Shown here piece by piece: positions 46,765 to 58,443 of a stretch of 64,000 bases of DNA. The stretch is from Proteus terrae. Its GTDB lineage: Bacteria; Pseudomonadota; Gammaproteobacteria; Enterobacterales; Enterobacteriaceae. A program made the translations under genes and the position numbers. The DNA lies in contig NZ_PENS01000001.1 of NCBI RefSeq assembly GCF_003144325.1, positions 62,001 to 126,000 of the forward strand, given 5' to 3'. Under the pieces are notes generated by a model. That model did no database searches. It had not been told where the DNA came from and saw nothing but the letters and a program-made list of their open reading frames with translations. Every line of letters begins with the position of its first letter. Position 1 is the first letter of the stretch.

Positions 46765-46795
46765 ATGCTAAAGTTTCCCCTTACTGGAAGGTCAA
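46765..46795 (-). promoter_or_regulatory. CueR-activated promoter of cueO
   Basis: On the minus strand, TTGACC (-35, complement of 46790-46795) and TAGCAT (-10, complement of 46765-46770) are separated by 19 bases, the over-long spacer of MerR-family promoters. The spacer contains the dyad ACCTTCC...GGGGAAACT typical of CueR. Copper-induced expression of cueO is expected. Confidence 0.85.
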
Positions 46796-46896
46796 TTTAA
46801 AACCCAACAAAACAGCGGGTCTTTGCAAAACTTTTAACTACATTAAGCCAAATAACAAAACTTGCTAAATCATCACACAAAGGAACAGCACACCTA

Positions 46897-47247
46897 ATGA
46901 AAAAAATGTTCGCCTTGTTCTGCACATTAACGCTCTCTTTTACTCTGGTTTTTTCTTCGAGTGCAAAAGCGTTAACTTATACACAAGCAGAAGACTTGGC
47001 AGATTTAACCGCCATCTACCTTTTTTTAAATAAAGATTGTGGTTATGAGCAAATATCAAAATCTAAAATTGAAAGAGCCTTAATGGTCTTTTCTCGCTCA
47101 CAACAATGGGATGTGAGTAATTACTCAACGTTACCGATGAGCAAATTAAATGAAGATAGCTACAATGATCTAAAAGGTATTGAAGTATCACACAATAAAA
47201 AATGCCAATTGTTAGCTAATAAATCACTCAGTTTATTAAACTATTAA
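46897..47247 (+). CDS. yacC: YacC family periplasmic protein (PulS/OutS-like)
   Basis: A 116-residue secreted protein with a signal peptide to about residue 25 (TLVFSSSAKA). The mature part (AEDLADLTAIYLFLNKDCGYEQI, RALMVFSRSQQWDVSNYSTL, LNEDSYNDL, LANKSLSLL) aligns with E. coli YacC, a member of the PulS/OutS pilotin-like family. Two cysteines may form a disulfide. It keeps the E. coli neighbourhood next to cueO. Function unknown. Confidence 0.87.
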   Translation: MKKMFALFCTLTLSFTLVFSSSAKALTYTQAEDLADLTAIYLFLNKDCGYEQISKSKIERALMVFSRSQQWDVSNYSTLPMSKLNEDSYNDLKGIEVSHNKKCQLLANKSLSLLNY

Positions 47248-47283
47248 TGCTACTATTAAGTCACAATTGTATTGATAGAATAA

Positions 47284-47342
47284 GATAACCTCTTGAAATA
47301 GCATGCTTGTTTTTCAACATAGTCAACTAAATAGAGGTTATC
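47284..47342. repeat. inverted repeat between yacC and the AbrB-type gene
   Basis: GATAACCTCT (47284-47293) and AGAGGTTATC (47333-47342) are exact complements 39 bases apart. It may shape the 3' ends of the two converging genes. Confidence 0.45.
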
Positions 47343-47370
47343 AAAAAAACAAAATTATCCCTTTTATATT

Positions 47371-48426
47371 TTATTCTTCTTTTTTGTTCTGATTATTTTT
47401 CTTCTGTTTATATTCATTCCAATACAAAGCCACTGATGGAATACTTTGAATAATCAACATCCTAAAAATATGATTCGACATAACAAAAGCCGCATCTACG
47501 TTCATCGTTATCGCAGCAAATGTCATAGCTTCCATACTTCCTGGCGCCCAAGCCAATACTAATGTAGCCCAAGGAACTCCCGTTAAATAAGCAGCACCAT
47601 ATGCGACAATCACTGTTAAAATCACATTAATAATAACTACTTGCACAGAAGAAAAAGCATTTTTAATTAATGATGAAAGAGGGAAAACAACAAAGTGAGC
47701 ACCAATATTCATCCCAATTAAAACCATACTCAATTCATTAAGTAACATGGGAAAAGCAATGGATTCGCTAACAAATGATTGAACCAATATCGCACTACCT
47801 AATGAAGTCAACATAAAGGGTGCAGGGAATCGGATTTTCTGCAATAAAAGCCCTGAACCTAATCCTAAAGCAACAATCAATAATAACCACAATAATGAAA
47901 TAATGGTCATTTCAGGTATAGCAAATTCTGGCATATTGGCTTTATCAGCACCAACGATAAAACCCGCCATAATAATCAAAACCATTAAACGAATAGTATG
48001 AGAAATAACAATTTTTTGAGGGGGCGTTTTTGTATGATCAGTTAATGCTAAAATAGCGGCCATAGCACCGGGCACTGCTCCTAACATTGACTCTTCTTTC
48101 GTCCAACCAATATGGCGGTGAAACCAAAAGTAGCTCACAAGAAATTGAATTGCTAAACAAATAACAAGAGTGAGCAATAGAATAATTAAATTATCAGCAC
48201 TACCTAAATGAACTTGGTTAAACATTAAACCAACTGAAGTTCCTAACATCAGTTGAATAAAGGTTAACGTATGTTTAGGAACCGCAAGCTCCCATTTAAA
48301 ACGATAAGCGATAATAACAACAAGAATTGGCCCAAACATCAGTGCCATGGGTAAACCTGAAAGAGTAAGAACACCACCTATTAATGCACAAAATAGAATA
48401 CCGGGCAGAGTTTTTAAAAACGACAT
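47371..48426 (-). CDS. AbrB-type membrane protein (ammonia monooxygenase-like family)
   Basis: A 351-residue protein with about ten membrane segments, containing two copies of the AbrB-duplication domain (GVLTLSGLPMALMFGPILVV in the first, LTGVPWATLVLAWAPGSMEAM in the second). The family is annotated as AbrB or putative ammonia monooxygenase. The names are historical, and the function (possibly regulatory or transport) is not established. The C-terminus is lysine- and asparagine-rich (KQKKNNQNKKEE). Confidence 0.8.
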   Translation of the reverse strand: MSFLKTLPGILFCALIGGVLTLSGLPMALMFGPILVVIIAYRFKWELAVPKHTLTFIQLMLGTSVGLMFNQVHLGSADNLIILLLTLVICLAIQFLVSYFWFHRHIGWTKEESMLGAVPGAMAAILALTDHTKTPPQKIVISHTIRLMVLIIMAGFIVGADKANMPEFAIPEMTIISLLWLLLIVALGLGSGLLLQKIRFPAPFMLTSLGSAILVQSFVSESIAFPMLLNELSMVLIGMNIGAHFVVFPLSSLIKNAFSSVQVVIINVILTVIVAYGAAYLTGVPWATLVLAWAPGSMEAMTFAAITMNVDAAFVMSNHIFRMLIIQSIPSVALYWNEYKQKKNNQNKKEE

Positions 48427-48538
48427 GTTGTGTTATCCAGTTTTTTTAATTATGGTTTTATCCTAGCATTTATATAAATATTTAATAAACAAATAGTGAT
48501 AATGTAATTATTATTTTTCTTAATATTAAGAGCCGATT

Positions 48539-48949
48539 ATGTCGTTAAAAATTACTACAAATCCAACACCGAATGAGATCAATGAAATTTATGAAGGGTT
48601 GTTAACTCACAATCTTCGTTATATTCAGATGGAACAATACTCACCACTGGCTGTTTTTAAAGAAGAGAATGGTAAAAAAATAGGCGGGATCACGGGGGAT
48701 ATTTTAGGAAATTGGCTACGTATTCGCTATTTGTGGGTAGATAAAGCCTATCGTGGACAAAACATAGGTACAGAATTACTGCAAACAATGGAAACTACAG
48801 CAAAAGAAAAAGGCGCCAAATATGCTGAGGTCGATACCTTTAGCTTTCAAGCCCTGCCTTTTTACCAAAAGCAGGGATTTGTAATATTTGGCACCCTAGA
48901 AAATTATCCAATAAGTGATAAGAAGTACTACTTGAGAAAAAAACTTTAA
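48539..48949 (+). CDS. GNAT family N-acetyltransferase
   Basis: A 136-residue acetyltransferase with the acetyl-CoA motif YRGQNIGTELLQTMETTAKEKG (residues 76-97) and the C-terminal YAEVDTFSFQALPFYQKQGF. The substrate is unknown. It converges with the A+T-rich gene ending at 48972, and only 22 bases separate the stops. No terminator-like hairpin stands out. Confidence 0.88.
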   Translation: MSLKITTNPTPNEINEIYEGLLTHNLRYIQMEQYSPLAVFKEENGKKIGGITGDILGNWLRIRYLWVDKAYRGQNIGTELLQTMETTAKEKGAKYAEVDTFSFQALPFYQKQGFVIFGTLENYPISDKKYYLRKKL

Positions 48950-48971
48950 CGCAAGTTTTATCCTTTAATAC

Positions 48972-51812
<2,841 letters not shown>

Positions 51813-51863
51813 AATAAATACCTAGTTAATATATTGAATAAACCATTAAAAATTATTACACCA

Positions 51864-53426
51864 TCAAATTGGCTTAGAATAATTAGCGATAATTTTTCTA
51901 ATAATCTCTTCTATTAATTCATCTAAATTATTAAAATTTAATCCTAGTCGATTAGAAATTTTTATTAGCTCATTTTCTATTTTTGTATTTTTTTCATAAG
52001 AAGAGCCTTCACCGCCTTCGATCGCCTTACCTCCACTAAAGTAATTAGAATATTCATAATTTTTATTTTCAAAATAACCATAAAAAGCCAATAAAGCAAT
52101 AGAATCCCCCGCCAATTTGTAATTAATATTATTACTTGAATTTCTAAATAATCTAATAATTAAATTATCTCTATGATCATTTTGTTTTATATTTTCATAG
52201 AAACCTTTACAAAGTGAGTTTATTAATTCATCCGTTACCCCTCCCATTCTTTGATAAACATCTTTATTTACCATTCTTATTAAATTATCTATCTTAGAAA
52301 TAGATGCTTTTTCACCAATAAATTCATCATCTTTTGATAAGCATTTAAATAATTCCTTTGTCAAATTTAAAGACAGCTCTTCTTTAGCCCCATTTAAATC
52401 ATCCTTAAAATTTTCAACCATTACTAACTTGTTTTTCTCATCAAAAACATTATCAATAAAAGTTCCAATTTTTACATTCTTATCCTGATTATTTACTTTT
52501 TCTTTTATTAAATTTTTCAAATCATCTATTGTTTTAGAAGAAAATAGATCATCTATATTTAAATTAATATTAGTATTTAATTTATTTACTATCTCATCAG
52601 GTAAGTCAAAATAACCCTCTTGAAATTTATTTTTAGCTAAGTCAGCTTTTAATTCATCTTGTAGCTGTTTAATCTCATGAACAAACTTACATACTAGCAT
52701 TCTTTCTAATGTATGATACTTGATCGCAATATCTATTTTTTTTCTGTTTTTTATTTTTTTAGATATTACCTCATTAATATTTTCAGTAAAGGTTTCATTT
52801 AGTTGATGTAATTTATTTGAAAATTTAATAAAAGCACCCTTATTACTTGATATATTATCAAATTTAAATGTATCCACACCTTTGTTTATATTTAAATTTT
52901 CATAATTTATTTTTATAGATAATAATGATCTGTTTATAAACTTAAATGGCGAAATTATGGGTTTTAATAGATTTTTAAAACTTCTTTTCTTTTCTGTTGA
53001 AAAATAAAGTTTTTGATTTGTATTTAACTCTTTTTTTCCTGAGCTAGTGATCCAGTCAGGAAGTTTTTCTATATTTTCTTTTTTTTCAAGACGTTGATTC
53101 TTTATAACTTTATTAGAATCTTCACTTGAAACAATAATATTGTTAGATATATCTTTCAGATTATCGATTAAGTTATTCAAATCATCAAGTTTCAAGTTTG
53201 AATTAAAGGGTTTGTTTGAAATTTCATTAACGGTTTCATTGAATACAGCCTTAACCTTTTCATCTGCACTCTGAACACTGTTATTACTCATTCTTTCTAT
53301 ATTAAATTTTGAATTTGTATTTACAGTAGATTTAATGCTTTCTGAAAAACCATATGTTTTATTGACTTTATCATTTATATTGCTGCTAAATTCATTAAAT
53401 TTACTTAATATTTTAGTAATGCTCAT
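51864..53426 (-). CDS. unrecognised 520-residue A+T-rich helical protein
   Basis: I do not recognise this protein. It begins MSITKILSKFNEFSSNINDKVNKTYGF, with a Ser/Asn-rich N-terminus lacking a signal peptide. A basic middle (KNLLKPIISPFKFINRSLLSIK) is followed by a helical half with an Asp/Glu/Lys pattern. Near the C-terminus is a more ordered stretch (RMGGVTDELINSLCKGFYENI, then KLAGDSIALLAFYGYFENK). A GAAGGTG ribosome-binding site precedes ATG 53426. It is the first gene of the pair with the 946-residue protein. Base composition is like that gene and unlike the flanking housekeeping genes. Effector or surface-structure roles are speculative. Confidence 0.7.
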   Translation of the reverse strand: MSITKILSKFNEFSSNINDKVNKTYGFSESIKSTVNTNSKFNIERMSNNSVQSADEKVKAVFNETVNEISNKPFNSNLKLDDLNNLIDNLKDISNNIIVSSEDSNKVIKNQRLEKKENIEKLPDWITSSGKKELNTNQKLYFSTEKKRSFKNLLKPIISPFKFINRSLLSIKINYENLNINKGVDTFKFDNISSNKGAFIKFSNKLHQLNETFTENINEVISKKIKNRKKIDIAIKYHTLERMLVCKFVHEIKQLQDELKADLAKNKFQEGYFDLPDEIVNKLNTNINLNIDDLFSSKTIDDLKNLIKEKVNNQDKNVKIGTFIDNVFDEKNKLVMVENFKDDLNGAKEELSLNLTKELFKCLSKDDEFIGEKASISKIDNLIRMVNKDVYQRMGGVTDELINSLCKGFYENIKQNDHRDNLIIRLFRNSSNNINYKLAGDSIALLAFYGYFENKNYEYSNYFSGGKAIEGGEGSSYEKNTKIENELIKISNRLGLNFNNLDELIEEIIRKIIANYSKPI

Positions 53427-53566
53427 TTTTTAACACCTTCTTTAAAAATAATAATAAATAGTCTATTCCTCTTATTTTTTAAAGTTTATAAAAATCACAC
53501 AATAATAATCAATTAATCATTTTCAATAAAAATACGACATATTATAAAACTCAATAAATAGAAGTA

Positions 53567-53599
53567 AAAAAAAGATATCAACAAGTGATATCTTTTTTT
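53567..53599 (-). terminator. terminator after the YheO-like gene
   Basis: AAAAAAAGATATCA and its exact complement (14-base arms, 5-base loop), with T-runs on both strands. It separates the regulator transcript from the A+T-rich gene pair. Confidence 0.88.
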
Positions 53600-53641
53600 A
53601 AGTTTATTTATTTTTTAGCAATAGCTAATAATGAAAAATTA

Positions 53642-54274
53642 CTACTCTTTTAAATCGTTATACACAGTCGCTCTTGAAACACCAAGATATTGTGCGGTAA
53701 TTTCCATTGCCTTACGCAATGAAAGATAACCTTCATCCTGCAGACACAATAGCAATTCACGTCGTTGATGGGGTTTTAATGCTCTTGGTGTTACTGAATA
53801 AGTCGCAGAAAATTCATCGATACGTTTTTTCAGCGAGTCTTCAGTCACTGAACTAAAGGTTTCAATAATGTCATTACCTTCTTCAAGGGTTGCAAATTGA
53901 TTAAGTACCATTTGTAATCCTTTGATCATTGAAATATCAATATTTAAACATAACGCAGCAACGTAATTGCCTTGCTTATCCTTAATACCGATAGAGGTAC
54001 TTTTTGCTGTCCTACCATCAGGGAACTGATTTGGGTAATTCGCCACTATTTGAGGGAAATTTGACGATTCAATACGCGCCATTCCCAACTCAGTTGCTCT
54101 ATCCCCCACTTTTCTACCTGATAGGTTATTTTCAATGACCATAATGGTATTTTCACTATCGGTTAGATCATGAAGTACAACTTCACAAAAAGGCGATAAT
54201 GTTTTACCAATGCCTTGTGCAATAAATTGTAGTTGTTCTACCAGCCACTCTTGGTCTTCTGTTTTGTGTGACAT
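53642..54274 (-). CDS. YheO/DauR-type PAS-HTH regulator
   Basis: A 210-residue regulator with a YheO-like PAS domain (about residues 10-125, with LSPFCEVVLHDLTDSENTIMVIENN) and a C-terminal helix-turn-helix (RKAMEITAQYLGVSRATVYNDLKE). The family includes DauR, a regulator of D-amino-acid use. A D-amino-acid enzyme gene (meso-diaminopimelate dehydrogenase) lies 3 kb away, which makes this link worth testing. It is on the same strand as the TetR gene, 64 bases downstream of it. Confidence 0.83.
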   Translation of the reverse strand: MSHKTEDQEWLVEQLQFIAQGIGKTLSPFCEVVLHDLTDSENTIMVIENNLSGRKVGDRATELGMARIESSNFPQIVANYPNQFPDGRTAKSTSIGIKDKQGNYVAALCLNIDISMIKGLQMVLNQFATLEEGNDIIETFSSVTEDSLKKRIDEFSATYSVTPRALKPHQRRELLLCLQDEGYLSLRKAMEITAQYLGVSRATVYNDLKE

Positions 54275-54338
54275 AACGATCCCTGCAATAGCTAAAACGT
54301 AAATGATTTATACAATTTTAACCGATTTATTCAAATAA

Positions 54339-54971
54339 TTAATCGTTATCTGCGGGATAATCAGATTTTGCCTGATTTAGGATAGCTTTTGCCATCCATT
54401 GAGTCATATCAATGACCTGTTGATCATCCATTTTCCAGATATCTTTCATTACCAAAAAGACTTCTGACCCATAAATTAAAGAGAACGATTTAATCACCTT
54501 GTCCCACATTTCTTGAGGGTAGTGTGCTTTTAAAGGTTCAATAACTTTGAGTAAAATCTCCTTACGGTGACCACGAATAAATCGTTTTTCTGCATATTCT
54601 CTCGATTGTCTCTCTTTTGCCCATTGCTGTAATGAAATTTGCAAAGCACCACGCAGTGCGCCTTCATGTTTAAACATTTGTGGATAGGCAAGATTGAGCA
54701 ACTCAGTAATGCGTTGTTGCGTATTATCTTCGGGAGTGGGTGTCCATGCAATGATCGGTGCTAAACTTGCATCAACCGTGGCACTAATTAAATCACTTTG
54801 TGTGGGAAAATAACGATATGCGGTTGCCCTCGAAACACCTGCATGTGCAGCTAATTCTGATACTGTCGGTAACATTCCTTGCTCAAAAAGCCCCAACGCA
54901 GTTGTTACCAATAATTGATAGGTTCTTTTTCGTGTACCGGACATGGCATCCGTTTCATCACTGTAACTCAT
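54339..54971 (-). CDS. TetR-family regulator
   Basis: A 210-residue TetR/AcrR-type repressor with an N-terminal helix-turn-helix (LFEQGMLPTVSELAAHAGVSRATAYRYFPTQSDLISATV) and a ligand domain. It starts at ATG 54971, preceded by GAAGGA. It is divergent from the Tm-1-like gene pair, and two operator-like palindromes lie between them, so it is the likely repressor of that pair. The ligand is unknown. Confidence 0.87.
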   Translation of the reverse strand: MSYSDETDAMSGTRKRTYQLLVTTALGLFEQGMLPTVSELAAHAGVSRATAYRYFPTQSDLISATVDASLAPIIAWTPTPEDNTQQRITELLNLAYPQMFKHEGALRGALQISLQQWAKERQSREYAEKRFIRGHRKEILLKVIEPLKAHYPQEMWDKVIKSFSLIYGSEVFLVMKDIWKMDDQQVIDMTQWMAKAILNQAKSDYPADND

Positions 54972-55100
54972 AGAAAATCCTTCGTTATTCCTACACTTTT
55001 ATATCTGGGCTTATCTTAAGCTAAATACTTACAACATTTAACGTTTACTTTAGGTGATTAATCGAACCTTATCGACCTTTAATGTACAAAAAATAAAAAT

Positions 55101-55120
55101 AATGAGACAAGAGTCTCAAA
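55101..55120. promoter_or_regulatory. operator-like palindrome 1 (TetR candidate)
   Basis: AATGAGACAAGAGTCTCAAA contains the inverted repeat GAGAC-N4-GTCTC. It is related to the second site 34 bases downstream (consensus AATGAGAC...GTCTCATT). Confidence 0.75.
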
Positions 55121-55134
55121 ACGATGCTATGATA

Positions 55135-55154
55135 AATGAAACTCGAGTCTCATT
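55135..55154. promoter_or_regulatory. operator-like palindrome 2 (TetR candidate)
   Basis: AATGAAACTCGAGTCTCATT is a near-perfect palindrome that shares its right half with site 1. It ends immediately before an in-frame but unlikely ATG at 55155 and 48 bases before the chosen start of the Tm-1-like gene. It should lie near or on the promoter. Confidence 0.75.
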
Positions 55155-55202
55155 ATGATTATAATCTATTCGTCGATAATCATAAAAGGTATGGGAAGGC
55201 TT

Positions 55203-56414
55203 ATGAAACAGTATGCTGGTTCTATTTATATTGCCACAACGCTTGATACTAAAAGTGCTGAGATTTTTTATGTCAGTGATTTAATTAAAAAAGCAGGCCT
55301 CCCTGTTAAAACCGTTGACTTGACAACCAAACCCACGGCATTAGCTCGAGAAGCTGATGTCACCGCAACAGAAGTTGCACGCTTTCACCCAAATGGCGAA
55401 GAAGCTGTATTTTGTGGCGATAGAGGGAAAGCAATAGAAGCGATGTCTATCGCATTTGAACACTATTTAACTCACTGTGATGATGTCTTGGCCATTCTTG
55501 GACTAGGCGGATCAGGGGGAACGGCACTGATTACACCAGCAATGCAATCTCTGCCAATTGGTGTACCTAAATTGATGGTATCAACGATGGCGTCTGGTGA
55601 TATTTCAGGCTATATCGGTGCAAGTGATATCTCAATGATGTACTCCGTCACAGATGTATCCGGCTTAAATCGTATCTCTCGCAAAGTATTAAGAAATGCG
55701 GCAAATCAAATAGCTGGCGCTGTTTATTTTTACCAAGAAGAGCATGTTGTTGATAAGCCCGCGGTAGCACTGACTATGTTTGGTGTCACCACACCTTGTG
55801 TACAACAACTCACACAAAAACTTGAAAATAATTATGACTGCCTTGTTTTTCATGCAACAGGAAGTGGCGGTAAAGCCATGGAAAAACTGGCAGACAGTCA
55901 CTTACTTCATAGCGTGCTCGATCTAACAACAACAGAAGTGTGTGATTACTTGTTTGACGGTGTGCTTGCTTGTGATGAAGACCGTTTTGGCGCAATCGCC
56001 CGTACCCAAACTCCTTATATAGGTTCTTGTGGTGCATTAGATATGGTGAACTTCGGTCGCCCATCAAGTGTTCCTGAGAAATATAAAGGACGTCAATTTT
56101 ATCATCACAATGCACAAGTCACCTTAATGCGTACAACACCAGAGGAAAACCGCCAATTAGGTGTCTGGATCGCTGAGAAACTCAATCAGTGTGAAGGTCT
56201 ATTGCGGTTTGTATTACCACAGGGCGGTTTTTCAGCTCTGGATATTGAAGGAGCCCCTTTCTGGGATCCTCAAGCGAATCAAGCTTTTTTTGATGCATTT
56301 ATAACAACATTTAAAGAGACAGAGACTCGTCAGTTAGTCATCAGTCCTTATCACATAAACTCCGCTGAGTTTACTCAGCAAATTTATGATTTACACCAGG
56401 AACTTATTTGTTAA
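55203..56414 (+). CDS. Tm-1-like ATP-binding domain protein (UPF0261)
   Basis: A 403-residue protein of the Tm-1-like ATP-binding family (UPF0261). It begins [20 protein letters not shown], followed by [48 protein letters not shown] and GALDMVNFG. Its plant relative is the N-terminal half of tomato Tm-1, which inhibits tobamovirus replication. The bacterial function is unknown. ATG 55203 is chosen for GGAAGG at 55194-55199 and because 55155 lies against an operator-like site. It lies 16 bases before the partner gene. Confidence 0.85.
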   Translation: MKQYAGSIYIATTLDTKSAEIFYVSDLIKKAGLPVKTVDLTTKPTALAREADVTATEVARFHPNGEEAVFCGDRGKAIEAMSIAFEHYLTHCDDVLAILGLGGSGGTALITPAMQSLPIGVPKLMVSTMASGDISGYIGASDISMMYSVTDVSGLNRISRKVLRNAANQIAGAVYFYQEEHVVDKPAVALTMFGVTTPCVQQLTQKLENNYDCLVFHATGSGGKAMEKLADSHLLHSVLDLTTTEVCDYLFDGVLACDEDRFGAIARTQTPYIGSCGALDMVNFGRPSSVPEKYKGRQFYHHNAQVTLMRTTPEENRQLGVWIAEKLNQCEGLLRFVLPQGGFSALDIEGAPFWDPQANQAFFDAFITTFKETETRQLVISPYHINSAEFTQQIYDLHQELIC

Positions 56415-56430
56415 CCACGGAGAAAGAAGA

Positions 56431-57258
56431 ATGACTCATTCACGTGAAACGTTACTAAAAAAATTCAATGAAATGATTGCACGCCATGAACCCATTATTG
56501 GAGGTGGCGCAGGTACAGGTCTTTCAGCTAAGTGTGAAGAAGCCGGTGGTATTGATCTTATTGTTATTTATAACTCTGGTCGTTATCGTATGGCTGGCCG
56601 TGGCTCTTTAGCGGGTTTATTAGCTTATGGTAACGCTAATGAAATCGTTATGGATATGGCAAAAGAAGTATTACCCGTTGTTAAACATACACCTGTGCTT
56701 GCTGGTGTTAACGGTACAGATCCTTTCTGCAACTTTGATAAATTCTTAGATGAAGTTAAAGCAACAGGGTTTGCTGGCGTACAAAATTTCCCAACAGTAG
56801 GTCTAATTGATGGTAATTTCCGCGCTAATTTAGAAGAAACAGGTATGGGTTATGGACTTGAAGTGGAGATGATCCGCAAAGCCCATGAGAAAGATTTATT
56901 AACCACACCTTATGTCTTTAGCCGTGAAGATGCGATTGCAATGACTGAGGCGGGCGCAGATATTATTGTGCCTCATATGGGATTAACAACTGGCGGTAAT
57001 ATTGGTGCTGAAACAGCATTAACATTAGCGGACTGTGTTCCTTTAATTAATGACTGGGCAAAAGCCGCTAAAGCTGTGCGTTCTGATGTCATTGTGCTTT
57101 GTCATGGTGGCCCAATTGCAACGCCAGAAGATGCCCAATATATCTTAGATAATTGCCCTGACTGCCATGGTTTCTATGGTGCAAGTTCAATGGAACGCTT
57201 ACCAACAGAAGTGGCATTAACCGCAACAACTAAAGAATTTAAAAGTATTAAACGCTAA
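56431..57258 (+). CDS. phosphoenolpyruvate hydrolase-family TIM-barrel protein (Tm-1 C-terminal half)
   Basis: A 275-residue TIM-barrel protein annotated in relatives as phosphoenolpyruvate hydrolase family. Its motifs are [50 protein letters not shown] and [18 protein letters not shown]. It corresponds to the C-terminal half of plant Tm-1, so this pair is the split form of that fusion. The reaction is not established. ATG 56431 is preceded by GGAGAAAGAAGA. A terminator follows. Confidence 0.83.
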   Translation: MTHSRETLLKKFNEMIARHEPIIGGGAGTGLSAKCEEAGGIDLIVIYNSGRYRMAGRGSLAGLLAYGNANEIVMDMAKEVLPVVKHTPVLAGVNGTDPFCNFDKFLDEVKATGFAGVQNFPTVGLIDGNFRANLEETGMGYGLEVEMIRKAHEKDLLTTPYVFSREDAIAMTEAGADIIVPHMGLTTGGNIGAETALTLADCVPLINDWAKAAKAVRSDVIVLCHGGPIATPEDAQYILDNCPDCHGFYGASSMERLPTEVALTATTKEFKSIKR

Positions 57259-57292
57259 TTCAAAATCATCAAGTTTGCCTAAGCGTTAATCC

Positions 57293-57323
57293 ATATTGCC
57301 CACTTTATGTGGGCAATATTTTA
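57293..57323 (+). terminator. terminator after the Tm-1-like pair
   Basis: ATATTGCCCAC and its exact complement with a 5-base loop, followed by TTTTAT. Strong intrinsic terminator. Confidence 0.88.
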
Positions 57324-57344
57324 TGCAGAGAGTCTCAATTAAAA

Positions 57345-58244
57345 TTAGACCAATTTTGCAATTAATGTATTTAAATCACCAGCTAAGAAATCAACGGGTG
57401 GAATTTCAATAACGGTATAAGCACCTGCACGTTGTTTCATACTGGCTCTTGCGGCAGATACCATAAATTGAGAGGTCAATGCAGGATTGTTAATACGCAT
57501 TGAATATTCAAATAATTGATTATGAGTTTTACCTGATACCCCTTTATGGGTCATATGAACGCCATGCCCAACATCTTTTAAACTATCGACACAATCAACT
57601 TGCTTAATATGGGTTTCATCAGAAGAAAAATAGCTATCAGCTTTAATAGCTTGCTCTACTTGATTAAAATTCGCCCCTGCTTCCAATTCGACGTAAACCA
57701 TACGACGATGAACCCCTGTACCTAATGGAATAGTCATTGAAAGCGCATCTTTTACACCCTCAATGGCCTTAGCCGCAACGCTGTGCCCCATACTCATTCC
57801 AGGCCCAAAGTTAGTATAAGTGATCCCTTTTGGCGCCATAGCTAACATTAAAGTACGAACTATAGAATCGGAGCCAGGATCCCATCCCGCAGAAATTACC
57901 GCTACACGGTCATGCTTTTTCGCAACTTCATCTAATTCTGTTTTTAATGACACAATTTCACTATGAACATCAAAACTATCTACAGTATTAATCCCTAAGC
58001 TTAAAATAGATTTTGCTAACTCTTTAATCGCGCGTGTCGGTGAACATAAGAGTGCAACATCAACATTACCTAATGTTTTGATATCGTTAGTCACGGTAAT
58101 ATTATGCAGTTCTTCTGGAATATTATTGATATCACGACGAACAACACCTATTAATTCAAAATCTTGAGCAGCTTGAACAGCCTCTAATGCAAATCGACCA
58201 ATATTGCCATAACCTACAATGGCCACTTTTATTTTAGTATTCAT
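57345..58244 (-). CDS. ddh: meso-diaminopimelate D-dehydrogenase
   Basis: A 299-residue NADP-dependent dehydrogenase that interconverts tetrahydrodipicolinate and meso-diaminopimelate at its D-centre, a one-step route in lysine and cell-wall precursor synthesis. The nucleotide-binding motif is IVGYGNIGRFALEAV. Substrate residues appear in ISAGWDPGSDSIVR, NFGPGMSMGHSVA and VHMTHKGVSGKTHN. The family is known from Proteus and Corynebacterium and is absent from E. coli. It may also act catabolically on D-amino acids. It faces away from the MATE gene, with 199 bases between the starts. Confidence 0.9.
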   Translation of the reverse strand: MNTKIKVAIVGYGNIGRFALEAVQAAQDFELIGVVRRDINNIPEELHNITVTNDIKTLGNVDVALLCSPTRAIKELAKSILSLGINTVDSFDVHSEIVSLKTELDEVAKKHDRVAVISAGWDPGSDSIVRTLMLAMAPKGITYTNFGPGMSMGHSVAAKAIEGVKDALSMTIPLGTGVHRRMVYVELEAGANFNQVEQAIKADSYFSSDETHIKQVDCVDSLKDVGHGVHMTHKGVSGKTHNQLFEYSMRINNPALTSQFMVSAARASMKQRAGAYTVIEIPPVDFLAGDLNTLIAKLV

Positions 58245-58443
58245 TAATTCCCCTGACTTTAACGTTAATCATCTCTTAATGATAATAGTGATTAGTTATC
58301 AATGAATAAACCATATAAATATCTTTTTTGCCAGATAAACATTATTTGCTCTATTACCTTATAAATAAACCTTGTAGAATCCCCTATCTTCCTACACGTT
58401 ATATTAATAAATCGATTTCACTCTGTTTTTAAGAAGGTTTTCA

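Noticed and set aside
57329-57339. GAGTCTC half-operator near the ddh 3' end
   Set aside because: A single half-site at the end of a converging gene with no promoter nearby; probably chance.
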